NCBI GenBank assembly: GCA_023386365.1
Contig: JAEWJX010000105.1
Coordinates: forward strand, 1 to 64,000
DNA: 64,000 bases
Direction: 5' to 3'
DNA from: Actinomycetes bacterium
GTDB lineage: Bacteria > Actinomycetota > Actinomycetes > Actinomycetales > Microbacteriaceae
The notes under the pieces: model-generated
Databases searched by the model: none
Seen by the model: only the letters and a program-made list of their open reading frames with translations
Told to the model about the DNA's origin: nothing
Shown: positions 50,646-59,714 of the stretch, one piece after another
Numbering within the stretch: position 1 is the stretch's first letter
How the letters are laid out: every line of letters begins with the position of its first letter
Translations under genes and position numbers: made by a program

Positions 50646-52199
50646 TCAGGTGGTGCAGTTCGGGTCGGAGGTGGGCACGGTGCCGTCGATGAGGAAGTCG
50701 TCGACGACGCCGGTCACGCAGTCGCTCGATCCGTAGGCGGTGTGCCCCTCGCCCTGGAACGTCACCAGGTGCCCGTTCTCGAGCTGAGACGCGAGCGCTT
50801 CCGCCCACACGTACGGCGTCGCGGGGTCGTTCGTGGTGCCGACCACGATGATGTCGGGGGAACCGGGGGCGGTGATCGCCCTCCGTTCCGTCTGCGACAG
50901 GAACGGCCACTGCGGGCAGAGCGTGCCACCGTAGGCCATCCACGGTCCGAAGACGGGGGACTCGTCGGCGAGGAGCTCGGCTTCGGCGCGCATGGTGGCC
51001 ACGTCGCCGTCGCTCGGGTAGTCGAGGCAGTTGATCGACAGGAACGCCGCCGTACCGTTCGAGGTGTACGAGCCGTCGGCGGTCCGGTCGTTGTAGGAGT
51101 CGGCGAGCAGGAACGCCGTCTCGGTGCCGCCGGCGAACGTCTCGGTGAACAGGTCATCGAGGTAGGGCCAGTTCGACTCGTTGTAGAGCGGCAGGATGAT
51201 GGCGCTGAACATGGTGCCCGCCCCCAGCATCCGGCCGTCCGCGGCGGGGATGGGGTCGGCGTCGAGCTTCCGCATGAGCGCGGAGATGCGCCCACGCGCC
51301 TGCTGCACAGTGCCGGCGAATGGGCAGTCGTCGCGGTCGACGCAGTCTTCCAGGTAGGCGATGAGCGCGTTCTCGAATCCGGTGGCCTGGGTGCGGGTCA
51401 CGTCGAACTCGCTCGTGGACGGGTCGATGGCGCCGTCGAGCACGAGCCGCCCCGCCTTGTCGGGGAACAGTTCCGCGTACACCGACCCGAGGTAGGTGCC
51501 GTACGAGTAGCCCAGGTAGGCGAGGGTCTCGTCCCCCAACACCGCGCGCAGCAGGTCGAGGTCGCGGGCGGCACTCGCCGTGTCGACCTCGCCGAGCAGG
51601 TCGCCGGTGAACGAGAGGCACGCCTGCCCGAAGGCTGCGTTCTTCTGCTCGGTCGCGGCGATCCAGTCGTCGCTGCCGCGCTCCCCCGGCACGATGCCGT
51701 AGATGTAGTCGTCGAGCTGCGCGGGGTCGTCGGCGCAGGTGATCGGCGTCGACGCGCCCACCCCGCGCGAGTCGAACCCGACGATCGTGAAGTCGCGCTG
51801 CAGCCGGTCGCTGGTGGCGAAGTCGATGCTGTCGCGGATGAAGTCGACCCCGGAGCCGCCCGGACCGCCGGGGTTGACCAGCAGCGAGCCGCGCGGCTGC
51901 CCACCCGTGGCGTACTGCCGGATGAGGGCGAGTTCGATGGTCTCGCCGGTCGGCGCATCCCAGTCGAGCGGGGCGGTCGCGGCGGCGCACTGCATGCCTC
52001 CCCCGCATCCGGTCCAGGTGAGGGTCTGGTGGTAGAACGGCGCCAGTTCGGCGGCGACGTTTTCGCCGGTCGGCGTGGAGGTGGTGGGCGCGCGGTCGAG
52101 GGGCTGGAACCATGACACGCATCCGGCGATCAGGGCGACGACCGCGAGTGCCGCCGCCGTCGCTCCCCACGCGCGGCGGCGGGGGGCGGGGCGCGTCAC
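50646..52199 (-). CDS. Exported alpha/beta hydrolase, tripeptidyl aminopeptidase (TAP) type
   Basis: The 517-residue protein starts at GTG 52199, overlapping holB by 4 bases. The N-terminal signal ends VALIAGCVSWF, a lipoprotein-type Cys near residue 27. The hydrolase core has the oxyanion segment LLVNPGGPGGSGVDF, nucleophile elbow YLGYSYGTYLGS, the acid in GTTNDPATPY and the His in QGEGHTAYG, with the TAP C-terminal domain (about 420-517). Such enzymes remove short peptides from protein N-termini outside the cell. Six or more cysteines suggest disulfides. Confidence 0.88.
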   Translation of the reverse strand: MTRPAPRRRAWGATAAALAVVALIAGCVSWFQPLDRAPTTSTPTGENVAAELAPFYHQTLTWTGCGGGMQCAAATAPLDWDAPTGETIELALIRQYATGGQPRGSLLVNPGGPGGSGVDFIRDSIDFATSDRLQRDFTIVGFDSRGVGASTPITCADDPAQLDDYIYGIVPGERGSDDWIAATEQKNAAFGQACLSFTGDLLGEVDTASAARDLDLLRAVLGDETLAYLGYSYGTYLGSVYAELFPDKAGRLVLDGAIDPSTSEFDVTRTQATGFENALIAYLEDCVDRDDCPFAGTVQQARGRISALMRKLDADPIPAADGRMLGAGTMFSAIILPLYNESNWPYLDDLFTETFAGGTETAFLLADSYNDRTADGSYTSNGTAAFLSINCLDYPSDGDVATMRAEAELLADESPVFGPWMAYGGTLCPQWPFLSQTERRAITAPGSPDIIVVGTTNDPATPYVWAEALASQLENGHLVTFQGEGHTAYGSSDCVTGVVDDFLIDGTVPTSDPNCTT

Positions 52200-53341
52200 C
52201 GGGTGCCTGCCGGGTCGCGGCGGATCGCCGTGACCAGCATCGCCTCGAGCGCGAGGGCGGGGGCGACGTTGCCTTCGATGCGGGTGCGCGCCTCGCCGAT
52301 GGCGTCGAGGGTGGCGAGGGTCTGCGCGGGGGTGGCGCGTGCGGCGGCGGTCGTCAGGTCGGAGTAGATCGCCAGATTGACCGGCTCCAGGTCGACGCCG
52401 AGCTGCAGCAGCAGGATGTCGCGGTACAGCGAGAGCAGGTCGACGAGGATGCGGTCGATCCCGTCGCGGAGACTGCGGGTGGCGCGGCGCTTCTGGTCTT
52501 CTTCGAGCGCTTTCAGTTGGGCGCGAAGCGCCGGTGGCACGGTGCCGCCGGGTTCGACGCCGAGGGAGCGCAACGCCTGGTCGCGCTCTTCTGCGTCGCG
52601 TTCCTCGGTGATCTGCTTCGCATCCTGGGTGGCGATGTCGAGCAGCTCGGCAGCGCCGAGGACGGCGCCGGAGACGCCCCGGATGCCGAGGGCCAGTTCC
52701 ATGGTGCGCCGGCGCCGGGTGCGGGCCTGCTCGTCGGTGGCGAGGCGGTGGGCCATGCCGATGTGCGCCTGCGCTTCGCGGGCGGCGCGGGTGGCTTCGG
52801 AGAGGCTGATGCCGTCGCGCCGTGCCACCAGTTCGGCGACGTCGTCGACGCTTGGCACCCTCAGGCGGACGGTGCGCACGCGCGAGCGGATCGTGGGCAG
52901 CAGGTCGGCTTCGCTGGGGGCGCAGAGGATCCAGATGGTGCGCTCGGGCGGCTCTTCGAGTGCCTTCAGCAGCACGTTCGAGGTGCGTTCGGTCATGCGG
53001 TCGGCGTCTTCGATGATCATGACGCGGAAGCGGCCGACGGCGGGTGAGAACTGGCTGGCGGTGACCAGTTTGCGCACGTCCTCGATCTTGATGATGACGG
53101 CTTCGGTGCTGAGCACGGCGAGGTCGGGGTGCGTGCGTGCGGCGACCTGCGCGGCGGTGTGGTCGAGGTCGTCGGGTCGGGCGAGGAGTTCGGTGGCGAA
53201 CGCGTAGGCGAGGGTGGATCGCCCGGATCCGGGCGGGCCGGTGATGAGCCAGGAGTGGGCGAGCCCGTCGCCGGCGGCTGCCGCCCGCACGGCGCGGATG
53301 GCCTCCGCCTGGCCGGTCAGCTCGTCCCAGATACCGCTCAC
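52196..53341 (-). CDS. holB: DNA polymerase III delta' subunit
   Basis: The 381-residue protein is of the clamp-loader ATPase fold. It starts at GTG 53341 (VSGIWDELTGQAEAI). The P-loop is ITGPPGSGRSTLAYAF, the SRC-like sensor region is replaced by DRMTERTSNVLLKALEEPPER (split), and the C-terminal collar domain fills 200-381. It helps load the sliding clamp in replication. In actinobacteria it lies next to tmk and topA, as here. The zinc cysteines of some delta' proteins are absent. Confidence 0.88.
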   Translation of the reverse strand: MSGIWDELTGQAEAIRAVRAAAAGDGLAHSWLITGPPGSGRSTLAYAFATELLARPDDLDHTAAQVAARTHPDLAVLSTEAVIIKIEDVRKLVTASQFSPAVGRFRVMIIEDADRMTERTSNVLLKALEEPPERTIWILCAPSEADLLPTIRSRVRTVRLRVPSVDDVAELVARRDGISLSEATRAAREAQAHIGMAHRLATDEQARTRRRRTMELALGIRGVSGAVLGAAELLDIATQDAKQITEERDAEERDQALRSLGVEPGGTVPPALRAQLKALEEDQKRRATRSLRDGIDRILVDLLSLYRDILLLQLGVDLEPVNLAIYSDLTTAAARATPAQTLATLDAIGEARTRIEGNVAPALALEAMLVTAIRRDPAGTR

Positions 53342-53354
53342 TGTTGCAGCGTAC

Positions 53355-53999
53355 TTAAGACGACGGACTCGCGAGCAGCTCGGTCACACGCTCCCGGATG
53401 CGCGCGGCGAGCGCGTCGACGGGCTGCGAGGCGTCGAGCACGAGGAACCGCTGCGGCTCGGCGTCGGCGAGGGCGAGGTAGGCGTCGCGGACGCGGTGGT
53501 GGAACTCGGCGGCTTCGGCTTCGAGGCGGTCGTAGCGGGTGCGCGCGTCGTCGAGGCGGCTGCGGCCGGCTTCGACGTCGAGGTCGAGGAGCACGGTGAG
53601 GTCGGGCAGCAGCCCTTCGGCGGCCCAGAGGGAGACGTCGCGCACTTCGCCGCCGTCGAGGATGCGTCCCGCGCCCTGGTAGGCGACGGACGAGTCGAGG
53701 TAGCGGTCTTGGATGACGATGTCGCCGCGTTCGAGCGCGGGGCGCACGACGGTGGCGATGTTGTGGGCGCGGTCGGCGGCGTAGAGCAGCGCTTCGGCGC
53801 GCGGGGCGATGTACCCGCGGCGGTGGAGGATGATCTCGCGCAGTTCGAGGCCGAGTTCGGTTCCGCCCGGTTCACGGGAGTGCACGACCGTGCGACCGAG
53901 GCCGGCGAGCCATTCGGTGAGCAGGGCCGACTGGGTGGACTTGCCGGAGCCGTCGCCGCCTTCGAAGGTGAGGAACAGGCCGTGCGTGGCGTCGGCCAC
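53355..53999 (-). CDS. tmk: Thymidylate kinase
   Basis: The 214-residue protein starts at GTG 53999, one base after the topA stop. It has the P-loop LTFEGGDGSGKSTQSALL, SREPGGTELGLELR for dTMP binding, and VIQDRYLDSSVAYQG (DRY/S motif). The lid segment DDARTRYDRLEAEAAEFH places it with the bacterial enzymes. It converts dTMP to dTDP. The gene order topA-tmk-holB on the minus strand looks like one operon. Confidence 0.93.
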   Translation of the reverse strand: MADATHGLFLTFEGGDGSGKSTQSALLTEWLAGLGRTVVHSREPGGTELGLELREIILHRRGYIAPRAEALLYAADRAHNIATVVRPALERGDIVIQDRYLDSSVAYQGAGRILDGGEVRDVSLWAAEGLLPDLTVLLDLDVEAGRSRLDDARTRYDRLEAEAAEFHHRVRDAYLALADAEPQRFLVLDASQPVDALAARIRERVTELLASPSS

Positions 54000-54000
54000 G

Positions 54001-56727
54001 TCAGGCCTTCTTCTTCGCCGCCGGCCGCTTCGCCGCCGCGCGTGTGGTCTTCGGCTTCGCGGGCCCCTTGGCGCGCTTGTCGGCGAGCAGCTGCACGGCG
54101 CGGTCGTAGTCGACGCCTTCGACCGTCTCCCCGCGGGGGATGGTCGCGTTGGTGACGCCGTCGGTGACGTAGGGGCCGAAGCGCCCGTCGCGGATGCGGA
54201 TCGGCTTCTCGCTGGTCGGGTCGGGCTGCTCGAACTCCTTGAGCGCGCTGGAGGGGCGGCGGGCGCCGTACTTCGGCTGGGCGAAGATCTCGAGCGCGGC
54301 GGGCAGCTGGATCTCGAAGATCTGCTCTTCGTTCTCGAGCGAGCGCGAGTCGGTGCCCTTCTTGAGGTAGGGACCGTAGCGGCCGTTCTGGGCCGTGATG
54401 GGCGCACCCGTCTCGGGGTCTTCGCCGACGACGCGGGGAAGGTCGAGCAGTTTGAGCGCCGTCTCGAGGTCGACGGTGGCCGGGTCCATGCTCTTGAAGA
54501 GCGACGCGGTGCGCGGCTTCGGGGCTGCGGCCTTCTTGGCGGGCTTCTTCTTGGGCTTCGTCTCGACCACTTCGCCGGTCGCCGGGTCGACGTTCACGCC
54601 CTCGACCTCGGCCGTGGCGGACTCTTCCGGTTCGGGGTCGAGTTCGGTGACGTAGGGCCCGTAGCGGCCGTCCTTCGCGACGACCGTCTTGCCGTTTTCG
54701 GGGTTGAGGCCGAGCACGCGGTCGCCGACGACGGGCGCGTCGATGAGCTCGCGCGCCTTGGCGGGGGTGAGCTCGTCGGGTGCGAGGCCTTCGGGGAGGT
54801 TGACCTTGCGGGTGGCCTCGGAGCCCTCTTCGACGACGTCGAGGTAGGGGCCGTATTTGCCGACGCGGAGGGTGATGCCGTCGTCGATGGTGATCGAGTT
54901 GACGGCGCGGGCGTCGATGTCGCCCAGGTTGTCGACGATCTCGCGCAGGCCGGCGTGTTCGCCGCCGCCGAAGTAGAACTGGTTGAGCCAGTCGACCCGG
55001 TCGGCTTCGCCGCCGGCGATCTTGTCGAGGTCGTCTTCCATCTCGGCGGTGAAGTCGTACTCGACGAGTTCGGCGAAGTGGTTCTCGAGCAGACGCACGA
55101 CGCTGAACGCGATCCAGTTCGGCACGAGTGCCTGGCCGCGCGGGGTCACGTAGCCGCGGTCGATGATGGTGGAGATGATCGACGCGTAGGTCGAGGGGCG
55201 TCCGACGCCGAGCTCTTCCAGCTTCTTCACGAGGCTCGCTTCGGTGTACCGCGGCGGCGGGCTGGTCTCGTGGCCCTTCGCTTCGAGTTCGGCCAGCGCG
55301 AGCGCGCCGCCCTCTTCGAGCGGGGGCAGCTTGGCGTCGGCGTCGTCTGCCGAGTTGCGCACCTCGTCGCGGCCCTCTTCGTAGGCGGCGAGGAACCCGC
55401 GGAAGGTGATGACGGTTCCGGAGGCGGTGAAGTCGGCGTGGGCTCCTTCGCCGCCATCTGCGGCGATGGTCACGGATGCCGTGGAGCCCTTGGCGTCGGC
55501 CATCTGCGAGGCGACGGTGCGCTTCCAGATGAGGTCGTAGAGCTTGAACTCGTCGCCGCGCAGCTGGGAGCTCAGCTCGGACGGGGTACGGAACACGTCG
55601 CCCGAGGGACGGATGGCTTCGTGCGCCTCCTGCGCGTTCTTGGACTTGGAGGCGTAGACGCGCGGCTTCTCGGGGATCGAGTCGGCGCCGTAGAGCTTCA
55701 CGGCCTGGTTGCGGGCCGCGTCGATCGCCTGCTGCGACAGGGTGATCGAGTCGGTTCGCATATAGGTGATGTAGCCGTTCTCGTACAGCGACTGCGCGAG
55801 GCTCATCGTGGTGCGCGCCGAGAAGCGGAGCTTGCGCGACGCCTCCTGCTGCAGCGTGGAGGTGGTGAACGGCGCGGCGGGCTTGCGGGAGTACGGCTTC
55901 GTCTCGAGCTTACGGACCGTGAAGGTGGCCGTCGGTGCGCGCAGAGCGGCGACGAGGCGCTCCGCGGCCTGCTCGTCGAGCGTGGTCGCGTCTGCCTTCA
56001 GCTTGCCTTCGTCGTCGAAGTCGCCACCCTGGGCGATGCGCTTGCCTTCGAGGCGGGCGAGCTTCGCGGTGAAGGCCGTGTCGGCATCCGCGGGGGTGAA
56101 GTCGGCGACGAGGTCCCAGTAGGACGCCGAGACGAACGCCAGCCGCTCGCGTTCACGGTCGACCACGAGACGGGTGGCGGCGGACTGCACGCGGCCGGCG
56201 GAGAGACCTGGACCGACCTTGCGCCAGAGCACCGGCGAGATCTCGAAGCCGTAGAGGCGGTCGAGGATGCGGCGGGTCTCCTGCGCGTCGACGAGCGCCG
56301 TGTCGATCTCGCGGGTGTTCTGCTCGGCCCGCTGGATCGCGTCCTTGGTGATCTCGTGGAACACCATGCGCTTCACGGGCACCTTGGGCTTGAGCACCTC
56401 GAGCAGGTGCCACGCGATGGCTTCGCCTTCGCGGTCTTCATCGGTTGCGAGGTAGAGCTCGTCGGCTTCCTTGAGCGCCCGCTTGAGTTCGGTGACCGTC
56501 TTCTTCTTGCTGTCGGAGACGACGTAGTACGGCTCGAACCCGTTGTCGACGTCGACGGAGAACTTGCCGACGCTGCCCTTCTTGAGCTCGGGCGGGAGGT
56601 CTTTGGTGTCGATGAGGTCGCGGATGTGTCCGACGGACGCCTGCACCTCGTAGCCGTCGCCGAGGTACTGCGCGATCGTGCGCGCCTTCGCCGGCGACTC
56701 GACGATCACGAGCTTCTTCGTAGGCAC
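54001..56727 (-). CDS. topA: DNA topoisomerase I
   Basis: The 908-residue protein begins with the TOPRIM domain (VIVESPAKARTIAQYLG, ATDEDREGEAIAWHLLE), then the type IA core with the catalytic Tyr in YITYMRTDS (about residue 325). From about 590 onward there are four C-terminal repeats built on K-D-G-R-Y-G-P-Y-V, the actinobacterial replacement for zinc fingers, and a Lys/Ala-rich tail. It relaxes negative supercoils. Length is normal for the group. The promoter lies in the short gap to the Tad cluster. Confidence 0.96.
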   Translation of the reverse strand: MPTKKLVIVESPAKARTIAQYLGDGYEVQASVGHIRDLIDTKDLPPELKKGSVGKFSVDVDNGFEPYYVVSDSKKKTVTELKRALKEADELYLATDEDREGEAIAWHLLEVLKPKVPVKRMVFHEITKDAIQRAEQNTREIDTALVDAQETRRILDRLYGFEISPVLWRKVGPGLSAGRVQSAATRLVVDRERERLAFVSASYWDLVADFTPADADTAFTAKLARLEGKRIAQGGDFDDEGKLKADATTLDEQAAERLVAALRAPTATFTVRKLETKPYSRKPAAPFTTSTLQQEASRKLRFSARTTMSLAQSLYENGYITYMRTDSITLSQQAIDAARNQAVKLYGADSIPEKPRVYASKSKNAQEAHEAIRPSGDVFRTPSELSSQLRGDEFKLYDLIWKRTVASQMADAKGSTASVTIAADGGEGAHADFTASGTVITFRGFLAAYEEGRDEVRNSADDADAKLPPLEEGGALALAELEAKGHETSPPPRYTEASLVKKLEELGVGRPSTYASIISTIIDRGYVTPRGQALVPNWIAFSVVRLLENHFAELVEYDFTAEMEDDLDKIAGGEADRVDWLNQFYFGGGEHAGLREIVDNLGDIDARAVNSITIDDGITLRVGKYGPYLDVVEEGSEATRKVNLPEGLAPDELTPAKARELIDAPVVGDRVLGLNPENGKTVVAKDGRYGPYVTELDPEPEESATAEVEGVNVDPATGEVVETKPKKKPAKKAAAPKPRTASLFKSMDPATVDLETALKLLDLPRVVGEDPETGAPITAQNGRYGPYLKKGTDSRSLENEEQIFEIQLPAALEIFAQPKYGARRPSSALKEFEQPDPTSEKPIRIRDGRFGPYVTDGVTNATIPRGETVEGVDYDRAVQLLADKRAKGPAKPKTTRAAAKRPAAKKKA

Positions 56728-56779
56728 AGGGGGGTCCTCTCTCTATCCGGAGCACACCATACACACACCCAGGCTGGAG

Positions 56780-57136
56780 TCACCGGGGAGCTCCTGCCCG
56801 GGAACTCGACTCGACGGGCAGCGCGCCGAACGCTGTGCGCACCGTCACCACGGCCTCGACGCCGTCGACGCGGCAGCCGGTGAGGGCCACGTCATGTGCG
56901 GTGGCCACCCTCGCAGCCCACCCGCATGGATCGCCCGGGACGACCCCGAGCAGGGTGTCGGCGGCGGCGAGCGCCGCCGCATCCGAGGCTGCTGATGCGC
57001 GACGCGCGGTGGCGACGGCGGCCCCGAGCGGGAGCACGGCGACGATCACGGAGATGAGTCCGCCCACGAGGCCGAGGACGAGCGCTCCGCCGGATCCGCG
57101 ATCGGAGTGGCGACGCCGGATCGTTTCCGCGGACAT
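56780..57136 (-). CDS. TadE-like pilus-cluster protein (Rv3654c-like)
   Basis: The 118-residue protein is counted from ATG 57136, with GGGGGTG six bases upstream; the in-frame GTG at 57145 is an alternative. It has a pilin-like start RHSDRGSGGALVLGLVGGLISVIVAVLPL (split at the Gly) and then a Ser/Ala-rich helix RRASAASDAAALAAADTLLG. It lacks the Glu at +5 seen in the other two pilins here. It is the last gene of the Tad cluster and resembles what is called a helicase/secretion neighbourhood TadE-like protein. Its role is a minor pilin or assembly factor. Confidence 0.75.
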   Translation of the reverse strand: MSAETIRRRHSDRGSGGALVLGLVGGLISVIVAVLPLGAAVATARRASAASDAAALAAADTLLGVVPGDPCGWAARVATAHDVALTGCRVDGVEAVVTVRTAFGALPVESSSRAGAPR

Positions 57137-57137
57137 C

Positions 57138-57485
57138 TCACGCACCCCCGTCGAGCGCGCAGCTCTGCGCCGTGAGCCGCAACCCTCCGACAGCGATCGG
57201 GCCTGACGCGGCCCGGCTCAGGCGAGCGCACACCATGCCGTCGGCGGACCAGCTCTCGACGTCGGCGACGCCCGCGACGTCCGCGACCTTCGACCGGATC
57301 TCGGCGAGGGACTCACCGCGACCGAGTGCGCGTGCGGCGACCGCCGCGGCATCCTGCAGCCGCAGCTGCTGCGACCCGACCGCGATCGCCCCCAGGCCGA
57401 GGGCGAGCACGATGACGACGACCGGCAGCGCCGTGGCGAACTCCGCCACCACGCTGCCGCGGTCGTCAGCCCAGCGAGAGCGCAT
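57138..57485 (-). CDS. TadE-family minor pilin
   Basis: The 115-residue protein starts at ATG 57485, overlapping the DUF4244 gene by 20 bases. A short N-terminal leader WADDRG is followed by SVVAEFATALPVVVIVLALGL, giving a prepilin cleavage site after Gly with Glu at +5. The rest (about 35-115) is a small globular domain with two Cys (DGMVCARL and TAQSCALDG) that probably pair. It fits TadE pseudopilins, processed and placed in the pilus base. Confidence 0.82.
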   Translation of the reverse strand: MRSRWADDRGSVVAEFATALPVVVIVLALGLGAIAVGSQQLRLQDAAAVAARALGRGESLAEIRSKVADVAGVADVESWSADGMVCARLSRAASGPIAVGGLRLTAQSCALDGGA

Positions 57486-57657
57486 TGCGCACCATGTCGG
57501 TGAGGATCTGCTGCACCTCGCCGGAGCGCATGATGACGACGAGGAGTCCGGCGAATGCGACGGCAGCCATGATCGTGATCGCGTACTCGGCGGTCGCGGC
57601 GCCGTCATCGCGGCGAGCGCGTTCGGCGATCCGGGAGAGCTGTTGACGGAAAGACAT
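57466..57657 (-). CDS. DUF4244 Flp-like pilin
   Basis: The 63-residue protein starts at ATG 57657 with AAGGAG upstream. After a basic leader RARRDDG comes AATAEYAITIMAAVAFAGLL (prepilin motif, Glu at +5), followed by a short helix ending VRNALSLG. This is the usual size and shape of the major Flp-type pilin subunit in actinobacterial Tad clusters. It overlaps the TadE gene by 20 bases. Confidence 0.85.
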   Translation of the reverse strand: MSFRQQLSRIAERARRDDGAATAEYAITIMAAVAFAGLLVVIMRSGEVQQILTDMVRNALSLG

Positions 57658-57790
57658 GTCGTACTCCTTAACTCGGGCGTCGGCACGACCTCTCCATCGT
57701 GCGTGGGGTCGATACGCGTGCGCCGCATTCCGTCGCCGATCGTCGACATCCGGCACACGACGCAGGCTGTGGAGGATGCGACCGGGCCCG

Positions 57791-58723
57791 TCATGCGAGG
57801 AACGCGCCCATCGTGCCGCGGAGGATGCCCAGAGTGAGTGGAACGACTCCGAGAAGGACGAAGGCGGGGAGGAAGCACACGGCCAGGGGCCCGAGCAGCC
57901 GCGAACCGAGGAGAGCCGAACGCCGCAACGACTGCGCGAGAGCGAGTCGCCGCACCCGCTCGGCCTCCGCGCGCAGCAGCGCCGCCATCGACGTGCCTGT
58001 TCTCCGCGCGAAGGCCACGGTCGACTCGACCTCGCCGAGATCGGCATCGAGGCCGCATCGCCGCAGGGTGTCGGCCACCAGCTCCACGGCGCGATCGGGA
58101 TCGCCGCCGCCTTCGAGCGCCAGCGCGACCAACTCGGCGCCGAGTCCGGCGCGGGGGTCGTGTTCTCGCGCCTCCGCGACCAGGCGGCGGTTCCAGCGGA
58201 CCCCCGCCGTGATCGCCCCGACGCCCGCGACTCCCGCGACTGCGCCGGGGACAGTGCCGACGATGACGCCGATCGGATCGGACCCCATCGCCCACCCCAG
58301 GCCGAGCCCGAGCAGGGGAAGCCAGGTCACGATCCGGGCGGTGGCGATCGGTCCCGCGATGGCGAGATCGACCTGTCGGTCGGCATCGGCGAGTGCGCGC
58401 AGGGTGCCGGCGGTGCGGTCGAGGGATGCGGCCGCGGGCGCCCCGGACTCCAGCGCCACCGCCCACGCTGCGGCGAGCAGCATCCAGGCGAGGCGCACGG
58501 GCGACGGGGCCGGCGCCGACGCCGCCACCCCGACGATGCGATCGGGCACGTCGAAGGGGCTGTCGCTCGCGGCGGCGGCGGCGAGTTCGGGAGGGGGCCG
58601 CTCGAGCGCCCGGACCGCATCGAGTGGTCCGAGCCCCGCGGAGAGGAGCGCAGCCAACCGCTGCACCGAGGCCGCCACCTCGTCGAGTTCGTCGCCGGGC
58701 GACGGTCTCGCGCCTCCGGTCAC
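57791..58723 (-). CDS. Type II secretion F-domain protein (TadB/TadC-like)
   Basis: The 310-residue protein is counted from GTG 58723, which overlaps the ATPase stop by 4 bases. It has four or so membrane helices and the T2SSF pattern in its second half: LGAELVALALEGGGDPDRAVELVADTLRR (split) and RRTGTSMAALLRAEAERVRR. Most Tad loci encode separate TadB and TadC membrane proteins; here only one F-domain gene is present. It is the inner-membrane platform for pilus assembly. Confidence 0.8.
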   Translation of the reverse strand: MTGGARPSPGDELDEVAASVQRLAALLSAGLGPLDAVRALERPPPELAAAAASDSPFDVPDRIVGVAASAPAPSPVRLAWMLLAAAWAVALESGAPAAASLDRTAGTLRALADADRQVDLAIAGPIATARIVTWLPLLGLGLGWAMGSDPIGVIVGTVPGAVAGVAGVGAITAGVRWNRRLVAEAREHDPRAGLGAELVALALEGGGDPDRAVELVADTLRRCGLDADLGEVESTVAFARRTGTSMAALLRAEAERVRRLALAQSLRRSALLGSRLLGPLAVCFLPAFVLLGVVPLTLGILRGTMGAFLA

Positions 58724-59655
58724 CACGGACTCGCGACGAGGCGACCCGCGGGCGTCGTGGAGAGCCGGCCCAGTTCGGCGAGGGACCGACGCCCCCGGTC
58801 GTCGCGCTCCACGTGCAACACGGCGTCGATCGCACTGACCACCTGCCGGGCGAGCGCCTCCGGCGCCCAGCCGGCGAGGACCCCGAGCGCCTCCAGCCGG
58901 GCCGGGACATCGGCGAGCGAGTTGGCGTGCAGGGTGCCCGCGCCGCCGTCGTGGCCCGTGTTGAGCGCCATCAGCAGTTCGCGCAGCTCCGCCCCACGAC
59001 ACTCGCCGATCACGAGCCGGTCGGGCCGCATCCGCAGGGCCTCGCGCACGAGCCGGTCGAGTCCGACCGCCCCGCGCCCCTCGAGGTTGGGCTGGCGGGC
59101 TTCGAGGCGAACGACGTGCGGATGCGCGATCCGCAGCTCGCCCACGTCTTCGACGACCACGATGCGCTCCGACGTCGGAGCGCTGGAGAGCAGGGCGGCC
59201 AGCAGGGTGGTCTTGCCGGAGCCGCCCGCACCGGTCACCAGCAGGTTCGCGCGCGCCTCCACCAGCGCGGCGACCTCTGCGCGCGGCACCCGATCGAAAA
59301 AACCGTCGCCGTCGAGCCGGTCGAGCGAGAGTGGCTCCGAACGCGGAACGCGGATCGAGAGGATCGCCGCGTCGGGCGACACCGGCGGCAGCACCCCGTG
59401 GACCCGGATGCCGTCGCCGATTCGCACGTCGGCGCACGGCGTGGCCTCGTCGAGGTGTCGTCCGCCCGAGGCAACCAGGCGCACGGCCAGTTCCCGCGCC
59501 TCGCCGGGAGGCACCCTCAGCCCGGGTTCCCGCTGCGCGCCCGTTCCGCGATCCGCCCACACCGTGCCGTCGGGGTTAAGGAAGACGTCGGTGACGGATG
59601 CGTCGTCCAGCACATGCGCGAGCGGACCCAGTACGGCCCGGTTCGGAAGAGGCAT
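58720..59655 (-). CDS. TadA/CpaF secretion ATPase
   Basis: The 311-residue protein starts at ATG 59655. The C-terminal ATPase has Walker A LLVTGAGGSGKTTLLAALL, the Asp box IVVVEDVGELRI and ECRGAELRELLMALNTGHDGG with the following TLHANS His box. The N-terminal domain (1-100) is short. It forms the hexameric motor for the Flp/Tad pilus. It is the first gene of the Tad cluster. CACGCT lies 6 bases before its ATG, and an 11-base-arm palindrome lies 31-59 bases upstream. Confidence 0.9.
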   Translation of the reverse strand: MPLPNRAVLGPLAHVLDDASVTDVFLNPDGTVWADRGTGAQREPGLRVPPGEARELAVRLVASGGRHLDEATPCADVRIGDGIRVHGVLPPVSPDAAILSIRVPRSEPLSLDRLDGDGFFDRVPRAEVAALVEARANLLVTGAGGSGKTTLLAALLSSAPTSERIVVVEDVGELRIAHPHVVRLEARQPNLEGRGAVGLDRLVREALRMRPDRLVIGECRGAELRELLMALNTGHDGGAGTLHANSLADVPARLEALGVLAGWAPEALARQVVSAIDAVLHVERDDRGRRSLAELGRLSTTPAGRLVASPW

Positions 59656-59685
59656 GAACCGAGCGTGATGGCTCGCTCGTGCGCC

Positions 59686-59714
59686 TGTACCCCGATGCGC
59701 GTTATCGGGGTACA
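59686..59714. promoter_or_regulatory. Palindrome with 11-base arms between tad operon and downstream leader
   Basis: TGTACCCCGAT (59686-59696) and ATCGGGGTACA (59704-59714) are perfect inverted copies around a 7-base centre. It is placed to control the Tad operon, divergent transcription to the right, or both. Confidence 0.6.

Noticed and set aside
53809..56883. Plus-strand open frame of 1024 codons opposite topA
   Set aside because: It is the antisense shadow of the clear topA gene; composition is Gly/Val/Leu/Arg-rich with no recognisable motif, as expected in GC-rich DNA.
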